A DNA stretch of 63,776 nt, taken from positions 1 through 63,776 of the IMG/VR virus record IMGVR_UViG_3300009378_000008; one strand, given 5' to 3'. Origin of the DNA: a virus. Within the stretch, counting starts at the first letter, position 1, and each line of letters opens with the position of its first letter. The position numbers and the translations under genes are program-made. Below the pieces are notes generated by a model, which saw nothing but the letters and a program-made list of their open reading frames with translations, was not told the DNA's origin and searched no databases. Shown here piece by piece: positions 9,332-17,415 of this stretch.

Positions 9332-9979
9332 TTACTCCATTGATTCGACCATCTTTTCCTTTATGTGCCCTCGCTGTGACTCAATGTATCGAGCAATCGT
9401 ACCGGCACTCTCACGCGCCAAATTGTTCAATTGAGGATGCCTGTGCTCTGGCACATAGGTTTCCAATGATCTCTTGAGATTGTGTAAGCTATCAATCACC
9501 ACCTGCGCGATACCGATAAAGGCGGGATCGATTATTTCCGATGACAGTTGCAGAGCCAGTTGCCTACCATCCCTCTCTGCCTGCATGTCTGCAATTAGCT
9601 CCCTTGCTTGGGAAACCAGACTGTTTAAGGCATAGGCAGCCCTCTCTGAACCCTCCTGCCTGTACTTGTCTTCTGCTATGGGTATCAGGTCCATCAGGGA
9701 CTTCAACATAGTACGCTGAAACCGATTGACCGCGCTCTCTGTCTGCTGGTCTTCCAGTAGGGATGCGATTTCTGTTACGTCATCCTTAAACAAAGAACGC
9801 AGGTTCTTCAAACGACGTGCTTGTTGACGCTGTTTCTTGGTCAAGCCGCTAGACGGGGGCCTCCCCTCTTTATGAGAGGAAGAGACCTTGCCCGCCCGCG
9901 ATTTTTTTAACCGCTGCGACTTAACATGTGATACAGCCACATCCCGACGTTGGGCATATTGCTTACCCCTGACTGTCAT
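9332..9979 (-). CDS. Unknown basic, helical 215-residue protein
   Basis: The first 60 residues are very Arg/Lys/Ser-rich and the rest is predicted long helix with no recognisable domain. It is preceded by a TGTAAATT variant of the phage promoter box near 10140 and a GGAGG ribosome site. It may be a nucleic-acid-binding or virion protein; this is inference from composition. Confidence 0.7.
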   Translation of the reverse strand: MTVRGKQYAQRRDVAVSHVKSQRLKKSRAGKVSSSHKEGRPPSSGLTKKQRQQARRLKNLRSLFKDDVTEIASLLEDQQTESAVNRFQRTMLKSLMDLIPIAEDKYRQEGSERAAYALNSLVSQARELIADMQAERDGRQLALQLSSEIIDPAFIGIAQVVIDSLHNLKRSLETYVPEHRHPQLNNLARESAGTIARYIESQRGHIKEKMVESME

Positions 9980-10138
9980 TAGGCTCCCTCCAGTTAATAT
10001 TCAGGATGTGTTGGACCCTTACCAATCAGAGAGATAGTTTATGCCCGTGTCCTGACGGCCACAACTACACTGGTACCCGGAAACAGGTAACCCACACGAA
10101 ATCCCATTGTTACAAACCCAGTCTCAAATCTCATAAAT
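9980..10138. other. Short intergenic leader
   Basis: About 160 bp without a convincing gene. A 31-codon minus-strand frame begins just after the TGTAAATT element, but it has no ribosome site and is not called. Confidence 0.5.
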
Positions 10139-10146
10139 AATTTACA
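10139..10146 (-). promoter_or_regulatory. TGTAAATT variant promoter element
   Basis: One mismatch from the octamer, overlapping the stop codon of the upstream gene and about 160 bp before the 215-aa gene. Confidence 0.4.
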
Positions 10147-10504
10147 TTGGTCCCACATAGATGGTCTTTGAGTGCGGAGACAGCACGATACCGTTGTATT
10201 CCCCGGACTTCCCAAAGGTTGGCGGAACAATATAATATTCTGGACCATTCCCCATATTAACATCCGGGAAGTCCGTGTCCTCGTCAGGAGTGGGTTTCCA
10301 CTTGGCGGCCCTCATCGCCTTTTTGAGAGCACCCTCACCAGCAAAACGTAGGAGCTTGTAGGTATCCATAGTACCGGTAACCTTGGGCCCGATCTTGAAA
10401 CCATTGGCCACCAGTTGTTCCACCATCACCTCGTAAGGTTCGCCCCAAGGTTCATCCTCGGCTGTTTCTTTAAGACGAGCCAGTGCCTGTTGGTGGGTGT
10501 TCAT
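10142..10504 (-). CDS. Unknown protein with HQQALARL leader
   Basis: 120 residues. The start is ATG at 10504, set by GGAG 5 nt upstream, and yields MNTHQQALARLKETAED, the clearest copy of an N-terminal leader repeated on at least six proteins here. The remainder has an alpha/beta look and ends at a TGTAAATT element. It follows the STAS gene with overlap. The function is unknown; the leader may direct sorting or packaging. Confidence 0.75.
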   Translation of the reverse strand: MNTHQQALARLKETAEDEPWGEPYEVMVEQLVANGFKIGPKVTGTMDTYKLLRFAGEGALKKAMRAAKWKPTPDEDTDFPDVNMGNGPEYYIVPPTFGKSGEYNGIVLSPHSKTIYVGPM

Positions 10505-10506
10505 GG

Positions 10507-10803
10507 TCACTCCATCTTGAAAAGTTTTTGAAAGTTGGCTACTTCCAGTATTCTACGGACGCCAGGACGTGCGTGACGTAATACTACACGCTTGGGTCCT
10601 AGCTTTTCGTTGGCTATTAACAGAATACCAAGGGCAGCACTATCAATGTACCTGGCATGTCTTAGGTCAACCACAAGATTCTGGTCGGGTTTAACCTGGT
10701 CCATAGCCTTCCGAAACATACCATGACATTCAAATTGGAAGGTACTGGGTGGTACAAACACCACTTCCTTACTATCCGAGTGTATTTTGCACTCCTGTTC
10801 CAC
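10507..10803 (-). CDS. STAS-domain protein (anti-sigma-factor-antagonist fold)
   Basis: 98 residues, the size of a lone STAS domain as in SpoIIAA/RsbV. The core reads LVVDLRHARYIDSAALGILL, and Ser55 sits where the phosphorylated serine of SpoIIAA lies. In bacteria such proteins bind anti-sigma kinases and free a sigma factor. It starts with GTG at 10803, overlapping the preceding stop as TAGTG, with GGAG 7 nt upstream. In a phage it could interfere with host sigma control; no partner kinase is visible in the window. Confidence 0.8.
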   Translation of the reverse strand: MEQECKIHSDSKEVVFVPPSTFQFECHGMFRKAMDQVKPDQNLVVDLRHARYIDSAALGILLIANEKLGPKRVVLRHARPGVRRILEVANFQKLFKME

Positions 10804-11507
10804 TATGATACTCCACTTGCGAAGTCTATTGCCATCTGCTTCGCGTCATCCATCGTTTCCGCCTGCCACTCCCCACGCCCTCTGTTAAACTGCTCAACAT
10901 GGTCTGTATAGATGGCCTGACTTTCATCACCTTTTGGCCAAATTTCATAGGATACATGGATGTTTACACTGTCACCGTCCTCGTGGAGAGTGATCTCTTT
11001 GTTCTGGTACATGTCATCTGAGTACCATGCCTCAACGTCCTCGAGGAATTCCTGTGGGTCGGAAGGGTGAAAAGCACAATCACCTTTCTTGACTTTGGAG
11101 CCGACTCCAAACCCATACATGGCGCGGTGACTCCACCCATACCACTTTTGTTTGGCCTCACAGTATCCAACAGAGCAGACATTGTGGTCGGGTGCTGACA
11201 GTTCGGGTACGATTCCTCGTTTTGCCAAAGAGGCAGCGAACTCGGGATCCCCTATATAATCCCCATCTAGGTTGTATGCACTCTTCATCTCCAGCGGCTT
11301 ATTGGAACCCGACTCTCCAGGCGGAATCTCTTCGGTCCTCACTTGGTAAGTAGGGAACGTCTGTATGCTTAGGACCTTTCGCAAACTCGACAAGGAGAGC
11401 CGGGCTAGGGCCTGAAACCTCAGGCCCTTGCTAGGCACCATGGCACAAACTTGGCCGCGGTGTATTACTGGAATACGTGGAAGCAGGACAACCCGTAGGG
11501 ATTTCAT
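10803..11507 (-). CDS. Unknown 234-residue protein with leader-like N-terminus
   Basis: It begins MKSLRVVLL, and RFQALARL occurs near residue 30, so both recurring leader patterns are suggested. The C-terminal part (from about residue 75) is more protein-like, with the motif WYGWSHRAMYGFGVG near 125-140. No ribosome site precedes ATG 11507; coupling to the frameshifted gene just upstream would allow reinitiation. The function is unknown. Confidence 0.65.
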   Translation of the reverse strand: MKSLRVVLLPRIPVIHRGQVCAMVPSKGLRFQALARLSLSSLRKVLSIQTFPTYQVRTEEIPPGESGSNKPLEMKSAYNLDGDYIGDPEFAASLAKRGIVPELSAPDHNVCSVGYCEAKQKWYGWSHRAMYGFGVGSKVKKGDCAFHPSDPQEFLEDVEAWYSDDMYQNKEITLHEDGDSVNIHVSYEIWPKGDESQAIYTDHVEQFNRGRGEWQAETMDDAKQMAIDFASGVS

Positions 11508-11510
11508 AAA

Positions 11511-11757
11511 TCAGGCTTGGAACAAGGCATTACCCTTACCCTTCATATCACGCATGGAATCGGAATATTGGCCTTTACGGCGGAGCAAGGACCAGAAAGC
11601 TTTGGCTTTCTTCCGGTCACCGTCAGGGAGCGGCGTAAACAACAGTTGTTCGAAGAACACCAGGTCTTCAGGGATTTGGAGTTCATTGCGTGTATGTTCG
11701 TAGGAAGTCGCCTGCTGTTTCCTGAAGGCGAGCCAACGCCTGTTGGTGGATGTTCAT
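11511..11757 (-). pseudogene. Frameshifted leader-bearing gene
   Basis: Translation from ATG 11757 (ribosome site GAGGA, 7 nt) gives MNIHQQALARLQ and stops after 24 codons. The +1 frame continues as good protein (NELQIPEDLVFFEQLL and onward) to a TGA at 11511-11513. The total of 247 nt is 82 codons plus one base. A single inserted base after the ALARL codons, a +1 programmed shift at CUU-C, or a sequencing error would each explain this. If joined, the product is about 81 residues. It lies between the basic 57-aa gene and the 234-aa gene. Confidence 0.7.
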
Positions 11758-11759
11758 GG

Positions 11760-11933
11760 TTATTTCCTCTTGGCACGCCGCACAGCAATCTTTTTCTTGT
11801 TCTTCTTGCGGTACTGTTGCTGCTGCTTCTGGATCTTGGCCTTGTTCTTTTGGTAGTACTTCTGGCGGGCCTTCTTCTTGGCCGGATTTTTCTCAGGCTT
11901 CCGCTTGGGCTTCAGGGCAGTGACGGTGGGCAT
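11760..11933 (-). CDS. Small, extremely basic protein (57 aa)
   Basis: Roughly half of the residues are Lys or Arg, with a Gln-rich helix in the middle (KIQKQQQQYRKKNKKK). AAGGAG lies 8 nt before the ATG. Such a peptide should bind nucleic acid and could be a DNA-condensing internal virion protein. It sits directly between two leader-bearing genes. No family is recognised. Confidence 0.75.
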   Translation of the reverse strand: MPTVTALKPKRKPEKNPAKKKARQKYYQKNKAKIQKQQQQYRKKNKKKIAVRRAKRK

Positions 11934-11938
11934 CTGCT

Positions 11939-12046
11939 TTACTCCTTAACTTGAGTGGTTTTACGTTCGTGATTACGTACCGCCATATCATTGGCAGCAC
12001 TCCAGGCCTGACGCAGCCGGGCCAATGCTTCTTTGTGTGGGTCCAT
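11939..12046 (-). CDS. 35-residue leader-family peptide
   Basis: The start ATG 12046 has GGGAGG 5 nt upstream. The product begins MDPHKEALARLRQ, matching the recurrent leader, then about 20 more residues. Its stop lies 6 bp before the next gene. It overlaps the end of the 65-aa membrane ORF in another frame. It may be a remnant whose body has been lost, or a peptide made of little but the leader. Confidence 0.6.
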   Translation of the reverse strand: MDPHKEALARLRQAWSAANDMAVRNHERKTTQVKE

Positions 12047-12185
12047 TGAGACCTCCCTTTTTGAAAAGTTGACGCCAAGATACGTTACAGCTCAAGACGC
12101 CGCTGATAAAACCAATGGTTAAAGCCGGCATTCCAATAATGATGAGTGCCGAAACAAGGTCGAGGGGCGGAATAAAATCAAACAT
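11988..12185 (-). CDS. Small membrane protein (65 aa)
   Basis: The start ATG 12185 has GGAGG 6 nt upstream. One clear transmembrane helix lies at about residues 10-33, followed by a basic segment. The last 20 residues overlap the 35-aa leader peptide in another frame and look less protein-like. Two small membrane proteins in a row could be lysis-related, but no holin family is recognised. Confidence 0.5.
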   Translation of the reverse strand: MFDFIPPLDLVSALIIIGMPALTIGFISGVLSCNVSWRQLFKKGGLNGPTQRSIGPAASGLECCQ

Positions 12186-12214
12186 GGCGGGCCTCCAATT
12201 GATGGGTCCACCAT

Positions 12215-12334
12215 TCACATTCCCAGCAACAGCCTCATTTTTACCCATGCAAAAAACATCGCACCACCTACTATATACAGTAATCCCATAAAGAACAGCT
12301 CTTCCTTCCAGTGAGGGCCCCTTGGATCTTTCAT
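12215..12334 (-). CDS. Small membrane protein (39 aa)
   Basis: It starts by ATGA overlap with the ligase C-part stop. It has an N-terminal charged stretch, then one hydrophobic helix (about residues 14-30) and a short basic end. It is probably an inner-membrane peptide of unknown role. Confidence 0.5.
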   Translation of the reverse strand: MKDPRGPHWKEELFFMGLLYIVGGAMFFAWVKMRLLLGM

Positions 12335-13299
12335 TTTTCTAGGTTGAACGTCTCAACCAGCTCTTCCCTAGTCATGATCTTGATGCCAAGGTTAACCGCT
12401 TTCCGCTCCTTGGAACTGCCAGTACCTTTAAGTTTCATCACCAGGACTGTCACTTTCCTGGAGATGCCGCTGGCGATAGTACCGCCCTCACGTTCGATTT
12501 GTTCTTGTAAGTCTTTATCCCTGAAGCCGGTAAACACCACAATCTCACCCGACATCTTGTCACCCTCTGGAGGAGCCACAGGACCTAGTGTTTCAATGGT
12601 AATCAGGCGTTTGATGGGTTTTACGAAGGCCCGGAATTTGGGAAATCCTTGGGCAAACTGCTTGGCACGCTTACTGCTGAACCCAGATACAGACAGGGCC
12701 ATATGCTCCAAGTCCCGAGGGTTAGGTCTGTTAAGATCCATGATCTGCGGGTATTTCTCAACCAGTGGTGTTAACTGCCGTACACCAAAGCCAGGACCGA
12801 ATACCCCAGAAGCCGCCATCAATACGGGCAGAGACACTGGATTCAAAGCTTTCTTAATCCCGGTGACGATGGTGGTGGCCGTTTTATCCTGGATGCCAGG
12901 AACCGCCATCAAGTCTTTTTTCGTGGCTCGGATAACGGCTTCGATGGAGTCGATTCCATGAGTAGCCAACCGTTGGATTGTACCTTGAGCAAAGTTTTCG
13001 ACTTCAATGGCCTTAAAAAACCAAGCAATTTGTTTTACCAACTGTTCGTCGGTGTCCCCCGTGGCGCGTATATCGACACCAGAGGAAGTCCATTCAAAGT
13101 TACCGTCTTCCGGTAATCCTGCCTTGCGGCTAGGAGCAACAACCTCCAAAATATGCGGGATAACATCTCCACTCCTTGTAATCTTGAGGACCGCACCAGG
13201 CCCTACCTTGTTGTCGTTGATGAACTTGGCATTGAAACCAGTTACCCGACGGATAGTTACCCCTCCCAATCTAACACCAGGACGTACACTTTTAGCCAT
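12331..13299 (-). CDS. NAD-dependent DNA ligase, C-terminal part (OB, HhH, BRCT)
   Basis: 322 residues that continue the N-terminal part encoded at 14329-15312. It begins inside the OB fold (VRPGVRLGGVTIRR, then GDVIPH, as in LigA), continues with helix-hairpin-helix repeats (about 110-200) and ends in a BRCT domain from about 245 (GEIVVFTGFRD). It lacks the adenylation site, so it must work with the other part. The small zinc finger of LigA is not obvious. Its start overlaps the stop of the intervening nuclease gene, so all three genes are translationally coupled. Confidence 0.9.
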   Translation of the reverse strand: MAKSVRPGVRLGGVTIRRVTGFNAKFINDNKVGPGAVLKITRSGDVIPHILEVVAPSRKAGLPEDGNFEWTSSGVDIRATGDTDEQLVKQIAWFFKAIEVENFAQGTIQRLATHGIDSIEAVIRATKKDLMAVPGIQDKTATTIVTGIKKALNPVSLPVLMAASGVFGPGFGVRQLTPLVEKYPQIMDLNRPNPRDLEHMALSVSGFSSKRAKQFAQGFPKFRAFVKPIKRLITIETLGPVAPPEGDKMSGEIVVFTGFRDKDLQEQIEREGGTIASGISRKVTVLVMKLKGTGSSKERKAVNLGIKIMTREELVETFNLEK

Positions 13300-14329
13300 G
13301 GTGTATCCCCTTTAAAATCTGAGTGCGTGTCTTCCGATACCAACCTCGTGGCAAAACTATGCGTTTGGGGGAGCCGTTATCATTTTGCATAACCAAAAGT
13401 CGAAAGATAAAACCATCCTTCATTGTCTGTCGGGCTTTAGCACACAAAATGTGCCATAAACGGTCAGGGGAGCTTTTATGTAATCTATGGTTTGTTAATC
13501 CTGCCGTGTGTAAAGACTTTACTTCTATAAGTATGTTACGGTCCGGGAGGAACAAATCGGGGTAGTACCTACGGTTCTTTCCGTCAAGTTGGTAATATAC
13601 AACCGGCACTTCGCGGTCACTAAATACTCGGATCCTTGAAGGATCCACCCCTTTTTTGTGGAGTAACCAATCCAATGCTAGGTCTTCATATCCTTGTACC
13701 TGAACGACCCGGGAACCTAACGTATAAGAATGATAAAATCTTGTGCTGGAACAAGCATTACATGCCAAGCCTCGTTTAGCCAACACGGAAGAAGGGCGGG
13801 CCGTAAATAAGGCACCGCAAGAAAGGCATTTATGTTCTATTGGAACACTAATACCCTTATACACTCCTATAGGCTGTAGGGCTTTACCTAATTTCTCCAA
13901 CCTCTCACCGTATCTCTCTGTGGTATGTAGGCCATGTTTTGACGGGTTGCATGATCGACAACCAACACCACGTTTAACAGCCTCTGTGGTATACCAATCC
14001 TGGGTATTACAAAACTTACATTGATACAGGTTTTTGGCATTCTTCAACCGACGATAACCTTCCATAACATAAAAGGAAGAGTTACGGATTTCTGTCATAT
14101 GGTTGCACATCGAATGGAAATTCTGCAACCTATCAGAGCAGGCAGGGCAGTTAAGGAACCCGTTTTTCGTGGTCCTGGGTTTAGTTATAAACCCATTACC
14201 GCAGATCTTACAATAATGGCTACAAGGTACGTGAACACCGGAATACCCGGAAAGGTACCCTACCAAAGTAGAATCCAAGGATTTAATGTACTCTTGTTCT
14301 CTTACCTCGAGAGATTTAGACATACCCAT
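13292..14329 (-). CDS. Zinc-finger PD-(D/E)xK (Vsr-like) homing-type endonuclease
   Basis: 345 residues. Several CxxC pairs in the first 200 residues form repeated zinc ribbons (CKICG, CPAC, CKFC, CRSC, CLSC, CNAC). The nuclease core YYPDLFLPDRNILIEVKS lies near 250-268, the Vsr-like arrangement found in homing endonucleases that sit beside split genes. It lies exactly between the two ligase parts, overlapping each (TAATG and ATGGCTAA). The probable role is self-mobilisation by cutting ligase genes that lack the insertion. Intein end motifs are absent, so protein splicing is not expected. Confidence 0.82.
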   Translation of the reverse strand: MGMSKSLEVREQEYIKSLDSTLVGYLSGYSGVHVPCSHYCKICGNGFITKPRTTKNGFLNCPACSDRLQNFHSMCNHMTEIRNSSFYVMEGYRRLKNAKNLYQCKFCNTQDWYTTEAVKRGVGCRSCNPSKHGLHTTERYGERLEKLGKALQPIGVYKGISVPIEHKCLSCGALFTARPSSVLAKRGLACNACSSTRFYHSYTLGSRVVQVQGYEDLALDWLLHKKGVDPSRIRVFSDREVPVVYYQLDGKNRRYYPDLFLPDRNILIEVKSLHTAGLTNHRLHKSSPDRLWHILCAKARQTMKDGFIFRLLVMQNDNGSPKRIVLPRGWYRKTRTQILKGIHHG

Positions 14330-15312
14330 TACATCGGTTCCACTATGACAGTAGGTTTCAAAATACCATGCTTAGACACGTTCCATTCTACACTCACCAC
14401 CCTACATTTCACTATCTGATCCTCCATCAACATCTTGAAGGCTACGCTGTACCGAGGGTTGCCAGATGTGGCGCGTTTGTATATTGAGTCCTGTGTGACC
14501 ACCAGACCGTCTATGGCAAACTTAGAGCTCTTCCGCCTCGCAATGAGTCTGTCAGAGAGTGTCTGGGCGTCCAGGACCTTATAGGCCTTGGCAGGAGCGA
14601 CCGTGAATCCAAGCTGGTGTTTCAGGTAGTTGAGCTGTTCGGAGGGTTTCTTGCGTGGAACGATGAGTTCGTAGCACACCAAGGTGGCGTCTTTGAGGGC
14701 AGGGCTGACATCCGGGCGGTTGACCAACCCACCCATGAAATTCCGTGGGTTTGCGAAGTCCTTGGCGTACTTCTTGAACGCCGTCTCGGACATGATGATC
14801 TCGGCCCGTACCGCGAAGGTGTCCTGTGTCTTGGGAAGCCCAAGAATTGGCACCATGGACGTTACATCCTGTCCGACCTTACCGTTACCTCGGGTAAACA
14901 GTTGGTACCGGCCCTTGGTACAGATGATAAGCATTGAGATGCCGTCCATCTTGTCCGACACCACGTAGGGCCCTGGGTTGGCGTCAAACCAACGGTCAAG
15001 GTCTGGAGTGTTGGGTTTGATCTTGTCGAGGGAACCCATCCAATAGGGCAGTTTTTGTTTCTTACCCTGATCGACAGGAGCGCCTACTTTTTGGAGCAAA
15101 GGGCTGTCAGGGAACCTCTGGCGGAACGTATCCTCAATCGCGTCAAACTCGGCGTCTGACAAGAAAGGGCTTCCCTTGTAGTACGTGTTCTTGGCCCGGC
15201 GGTATAACTGACGTAGCAGCCGAGCGGACAACTTTGAGGCATAACCTCCAGGGTCTGCCTTTAGGGCTGTCAAATCGAACTCATACGCTGCCACTTCCCT
15301 CAACCTTTTCAT
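14329..15312 (-). CDS. NAD-dependent DNA ligase, N-terminal part (adenylation domain)
   Basis: 327 residues. It carries the Ia-like N-terminus (YYKGSPFLSDAEFDAIED), the adenylation lysine in DKMDGISM near residue 119, TRGNGKVGQDVT, and FAIDGLVVTQDS near 265. It stops at IVEPM, where LigA continues its OB fold. It seals nicks using NAD only if it associates with the C-terminal part. It begins MKRLREVAAY, a leader-like start unlike LigA, and overlaps the upstream stop by ATGA. Confidence 0.92.
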   Translation of the reverse strand: MKRLREVAAYEFDLTALKADPGGYASKLSARLLRQLYRRAKNTYYKGSPFLSDAEFDAIEDTFRQRFPDSPLLQKVGAPVDQGKKQKLPYWMGSLDKIKPNTPDLDRWFDANPGPYVVSDKMDGISMLIICTKGRYQLFTRGNGKVGQDVTSMVPILGLPKTQDTFAVRAEIIMSETAFKKYAKDFANPRNFMGGLVNRPDVSPALKDATLVCYELIVPRKKPSEQLNYLKHQLGFTVAPAKAYKVLDAQTLSDRLIARRKSSKFAIDGLVVTQDSIYKRATSGNPRYSVAFKMLMEDQIVKCRVVSVEWNVSKHGILKPTVIVEPM

Positions 15313-15626
15313 CCGTCCAGTACCTGCTCTGTGGATGACTCATCATAATCTTCGTCCGCGTCACCAGCCTGACTTACCTCCATCTCCATGTCTTCCAACA
15401 AGGAACTTGCTTGGCTGAGCAGAGCATGGAGTTTCTTACTGTCACCAAGGAAACCAGGATCCAGACGCTTGAGTTCCTTGGACAGAGGAGACCCTGGAGT
15501 TTTGGTCATCGTCAAGGCATCTTCGACCATCGTGTATAATTTGTCGATGATTTTCAGGGCAGGGTCTGCGGTACCTGCCTGTTGGCATTGTCTGAGGCGT
15601 GCCACCGCTTGTCGTGTCGTGGTCAT
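15309..15626 (-). CDS. Leader-bearing unknown protein (105 aa)
   Basis: The start ATG 15626 (AAGGAAG upstream) gives MTTTRQAVARLRQ, a member of the shared N-terminal family. The body is helical, with an acidic end. The frame stays open 51 nt further upstream, but without a better start. It sits in a run of three consecutive leader-bearing genes. Confidence 0.75.
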   Translation of the reverse strand: MTTTRQAVARLRQCQQAGTADPALKIIDKLYTMVEDALTMTKTPGSPLSKELKRLDPGFLGDSKKLHALLSQASSLLEDMEMEVSQAGDADEDYDESSTEQVLDG

Positions 15627-15642
15627 TTCGTCTTCCTTTGGG

Positions 15643-16077
15643 TTACAGGGATTTGTAAACCAAGTCATCCAATTCACGGATAACCTGGTGGGTAGAAGAG
15701 CGTAAACACCGCAGGGTATCTTGTGGTGTACCCTGCTTATAAAGCAAGTTGGCTAGGCCCCGGGCTTTGCTTCTCTTTTCTAACCAACGTTGGCACAATT
15801 CTTGGGCAGTAGTAAGGGCCTTTAAAGCATGAAGAATATATAACCGCCCTGCGAGTTCCTGGACATCGTAGTAATCCAGGCTAGATACCCCATCAAACAA
15901 GGTAAGAACCTGAAGAACATCTTGTGGGTATTGTTGGTCAGACTGGGCTACAAAATCATCAAGATCAAAGTCTGAGCCAGACCCAGACCGAGTGGGCTCC
16001 AAGGCGTCAAAACTTGCGTTAACCGAGGAGCGGCCCATTCTTTTCAGGCGAGTTAAGGCTTGTTTGTGGGTGCTCAT
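15643..16077 (-). CDS. Leader-bearing unknown protein (144 aa)
   Basis: It begins MSTHKQALTRLKRMGRS. A Ser/Asp-rich linker follows, then a helical domain from about residue 45. No family is recognised. The start overlaps the previous stop by 4 nt. Confidence 0.75.
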   Translation of the reverse strand: MSTHKQALTRLKRMGRSSVNASFDALEPTRSGSGSDFDLDDFVAQSDQQYPQDVLQVLTLFDGVSSLDYYDVQELAGRLYILHALKALTTAQELCQRWLEKRSKARGLANLLYKQGTPQDTLRCLRSSTHQVIRELDDLVYKSL

Positions 16078-16448
16078 TCCATTTCCCCTTCAGCCTCAGG
16101 CTCTTCTCCGTGGGTTTGTTGGAGACGCAGGAACAGGTCGATCCCGAAAGTATCGAGGTCCGACGTCAACTTAGTGACCTGCCGAGCTGCAACAGATGCC
16201 CGTTTCTTGAATGCGATGAGTGCCTGTATCACCTCATCACTATACTCAAGTTCGCGGGCCACATCCAGGATCGTCCACAATACCTGGTCGGAGATCACCC
16301 CTTGTAGAGGTTCCAGTTGGTCTACGATTTTCTTTTCTTGGGGTCCCAGACCACCCAGCTTCTTCCGGTCGAAGCCTGCCAAAACAGGCTCCCTACCGGT
16401 AAAGCGAAGGCGTCCGAGAGCCTGTTGGTGTGCAAGCTCACGTTTCAT
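16074..16448 (-). CDS. Leader-bearing unknown protein (124 aa)
   Basis: It begins MKRELAHQQALGRLRFTGREP. The body is helical and ends in an acidic tail (GEEPEAEGEME). It overlaps genes on both sides by a few bases, so it belongs to the same transcript as the 306-aa protein upstream. Confidence 0.75.
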   Translation of the reverse strand: MKRELAHQQALGRLRFTGREPVLAGFDRKKLGGLGPQEKKIVDQLEPLQGVISDQVLWTILDVARELEYSDEVIQALIAFKKRASVAARQVTKLTSDLDTFGIDLFLRLQQTHGEEPEAEGEME

Positions 16449-17368
16449 CAGACGACTCCATGGGTACGCATCAGTTGTTCGAGGTTGCTGTAGTAGCTGG
16501 GATCCTGTTGGTATAGGTCGGCGTAGTACTGCTTGAGGTCGGTCTCCGTCAAGTCCTCTGGGTCTTCGACCGTGATGGGCTTGATTTCGTCCGCAACCTC
16601 TTGTTTCTTGGCCCAGGCTTTCAACTTCTCCTCGGGGATGTAGGTAGGTCGTGCCTTGGCCGTCACCTGCATTTTGGGTTCGCTGTCACCCAAGGAAGCC
16701 ACCTCCACGATCAGGTCAGGGTGCGTGGCCACAGCCTCTTCGTCCCGCACCGCAATCAGCACGTCGCCGGAGTCCGTGCAGGAGGTTAGGACGTAACCGA
16801 ACTTGACAATGCCCTCGGCTGGATCGACAAACCCAACGTAGGACCTCTCAGGGCTGGCAATACGTGCGATCTCCTGAATCTGTGGAACACCTACCCGACG
16901 GGTGCGGGCATGGGCCAGCAACTCAGACAGGTCTTCGTCTTGGTCACGGCACAGGAACTTCTGACCACCGCTTGTCTTGACGTTCCACAAGCTTTGGTCT
17001 TTGGCATCCATCAGGATATTGGATGCCATCACCCGCATGTCCTTGACACGCTCATCGGTGTAGGGTTCAACCACACGGTTGGGAACAACGAAACCCGAAA
17101 GGATTGGCCGGTTACCTCGGATGTTTACCAACTGGCGGAAAGAGTCAGGTACGATCACGGCCTTACCGTCAAAGGCGTTGTTGATAGCCGCCTGGATGGC
17201 TTTCCGGTCAGAGGTAGGGGACGACAGGCCAACGATAACTTGGCCCACTTGACCCTCCGCCAACACATTGAATTCATGGACGGTTGCAAGCAGACGGCGG
17301 CTGTTACGCTTCTGCAATTTCTTGGCAACCCGCGCGGGGTCAAAGTAACGACTACGATTGGCGTTCAT
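16448..17368 (-). CDS. Unknown 306-residue protein
   Basis: A basic N-terminus (about residues 1-30) precedes a mostly beta-rich body and an acidic, helical C-terminal part. No recognised domain. It is the first gene after a TGTAAATA element 32 bp upstream, so it starts the transcript that carries the leader-bearing genes and the split ligase. A virion role is possible by context. Confidence 0.7.
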   Translation of the reverse strand: MNANRSRYFDPARVAKKLQKRNSRRLLATVHEFNVLAEGQVGQVIVGLSSPTSDRKAIQAAINNAFDGKAVIVPDSFRQLVNIRGNRPILSGFVVPNRVVEPYTDERVKDMRVMASNILMDAKDQSLWNVKTSGGQKFLCRDQDEDLSELLAHARTRRVGVPQIQEIARIASPERSYVGFVDPAEGIVKFGYVLTSCTDSGDVLIAVRDEEAVATHPDLIVEVASLGDSEPKMQVTAKARPTYIPEEKLKAWAKKQEVADEIKPITVEDPEDLTETDLKQYYADLYQQDPSYYSNLEQLMRTHGVV

Positions 17369-17399
17369 TTACGCTCTCCTACTGGGGTGTTATGCCTTG

Positions 17400-17407
17400 T
17401 ATTTACA
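17400..17407 (-). promoter_or_regulatory. TGTAAATA element before the 306-aa gene
   Basis: Exact octamer on the minus strand, preceded by CT and followed by CA, 32 bp before the start codon at 17368. Confidence 0.7.
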
Positions 17408-17415
17408 AGACGGGT

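Noticed and set aside
9980-10138. 31-codon peptide after the TGTAAATT element
   Set aside because: No ribosome site and no similarity to any pattern seen here.
11988-12334. Holin pair
   Set aside because: Two small membrane ORFs are present, but neither has holin motifs and no endolysin is next to them.
13292-14329. Intein in the ligase
   Set aside because: Separate start and stop codons bound each piece, and no Cys/Ser start or His-Asn end motif is present.
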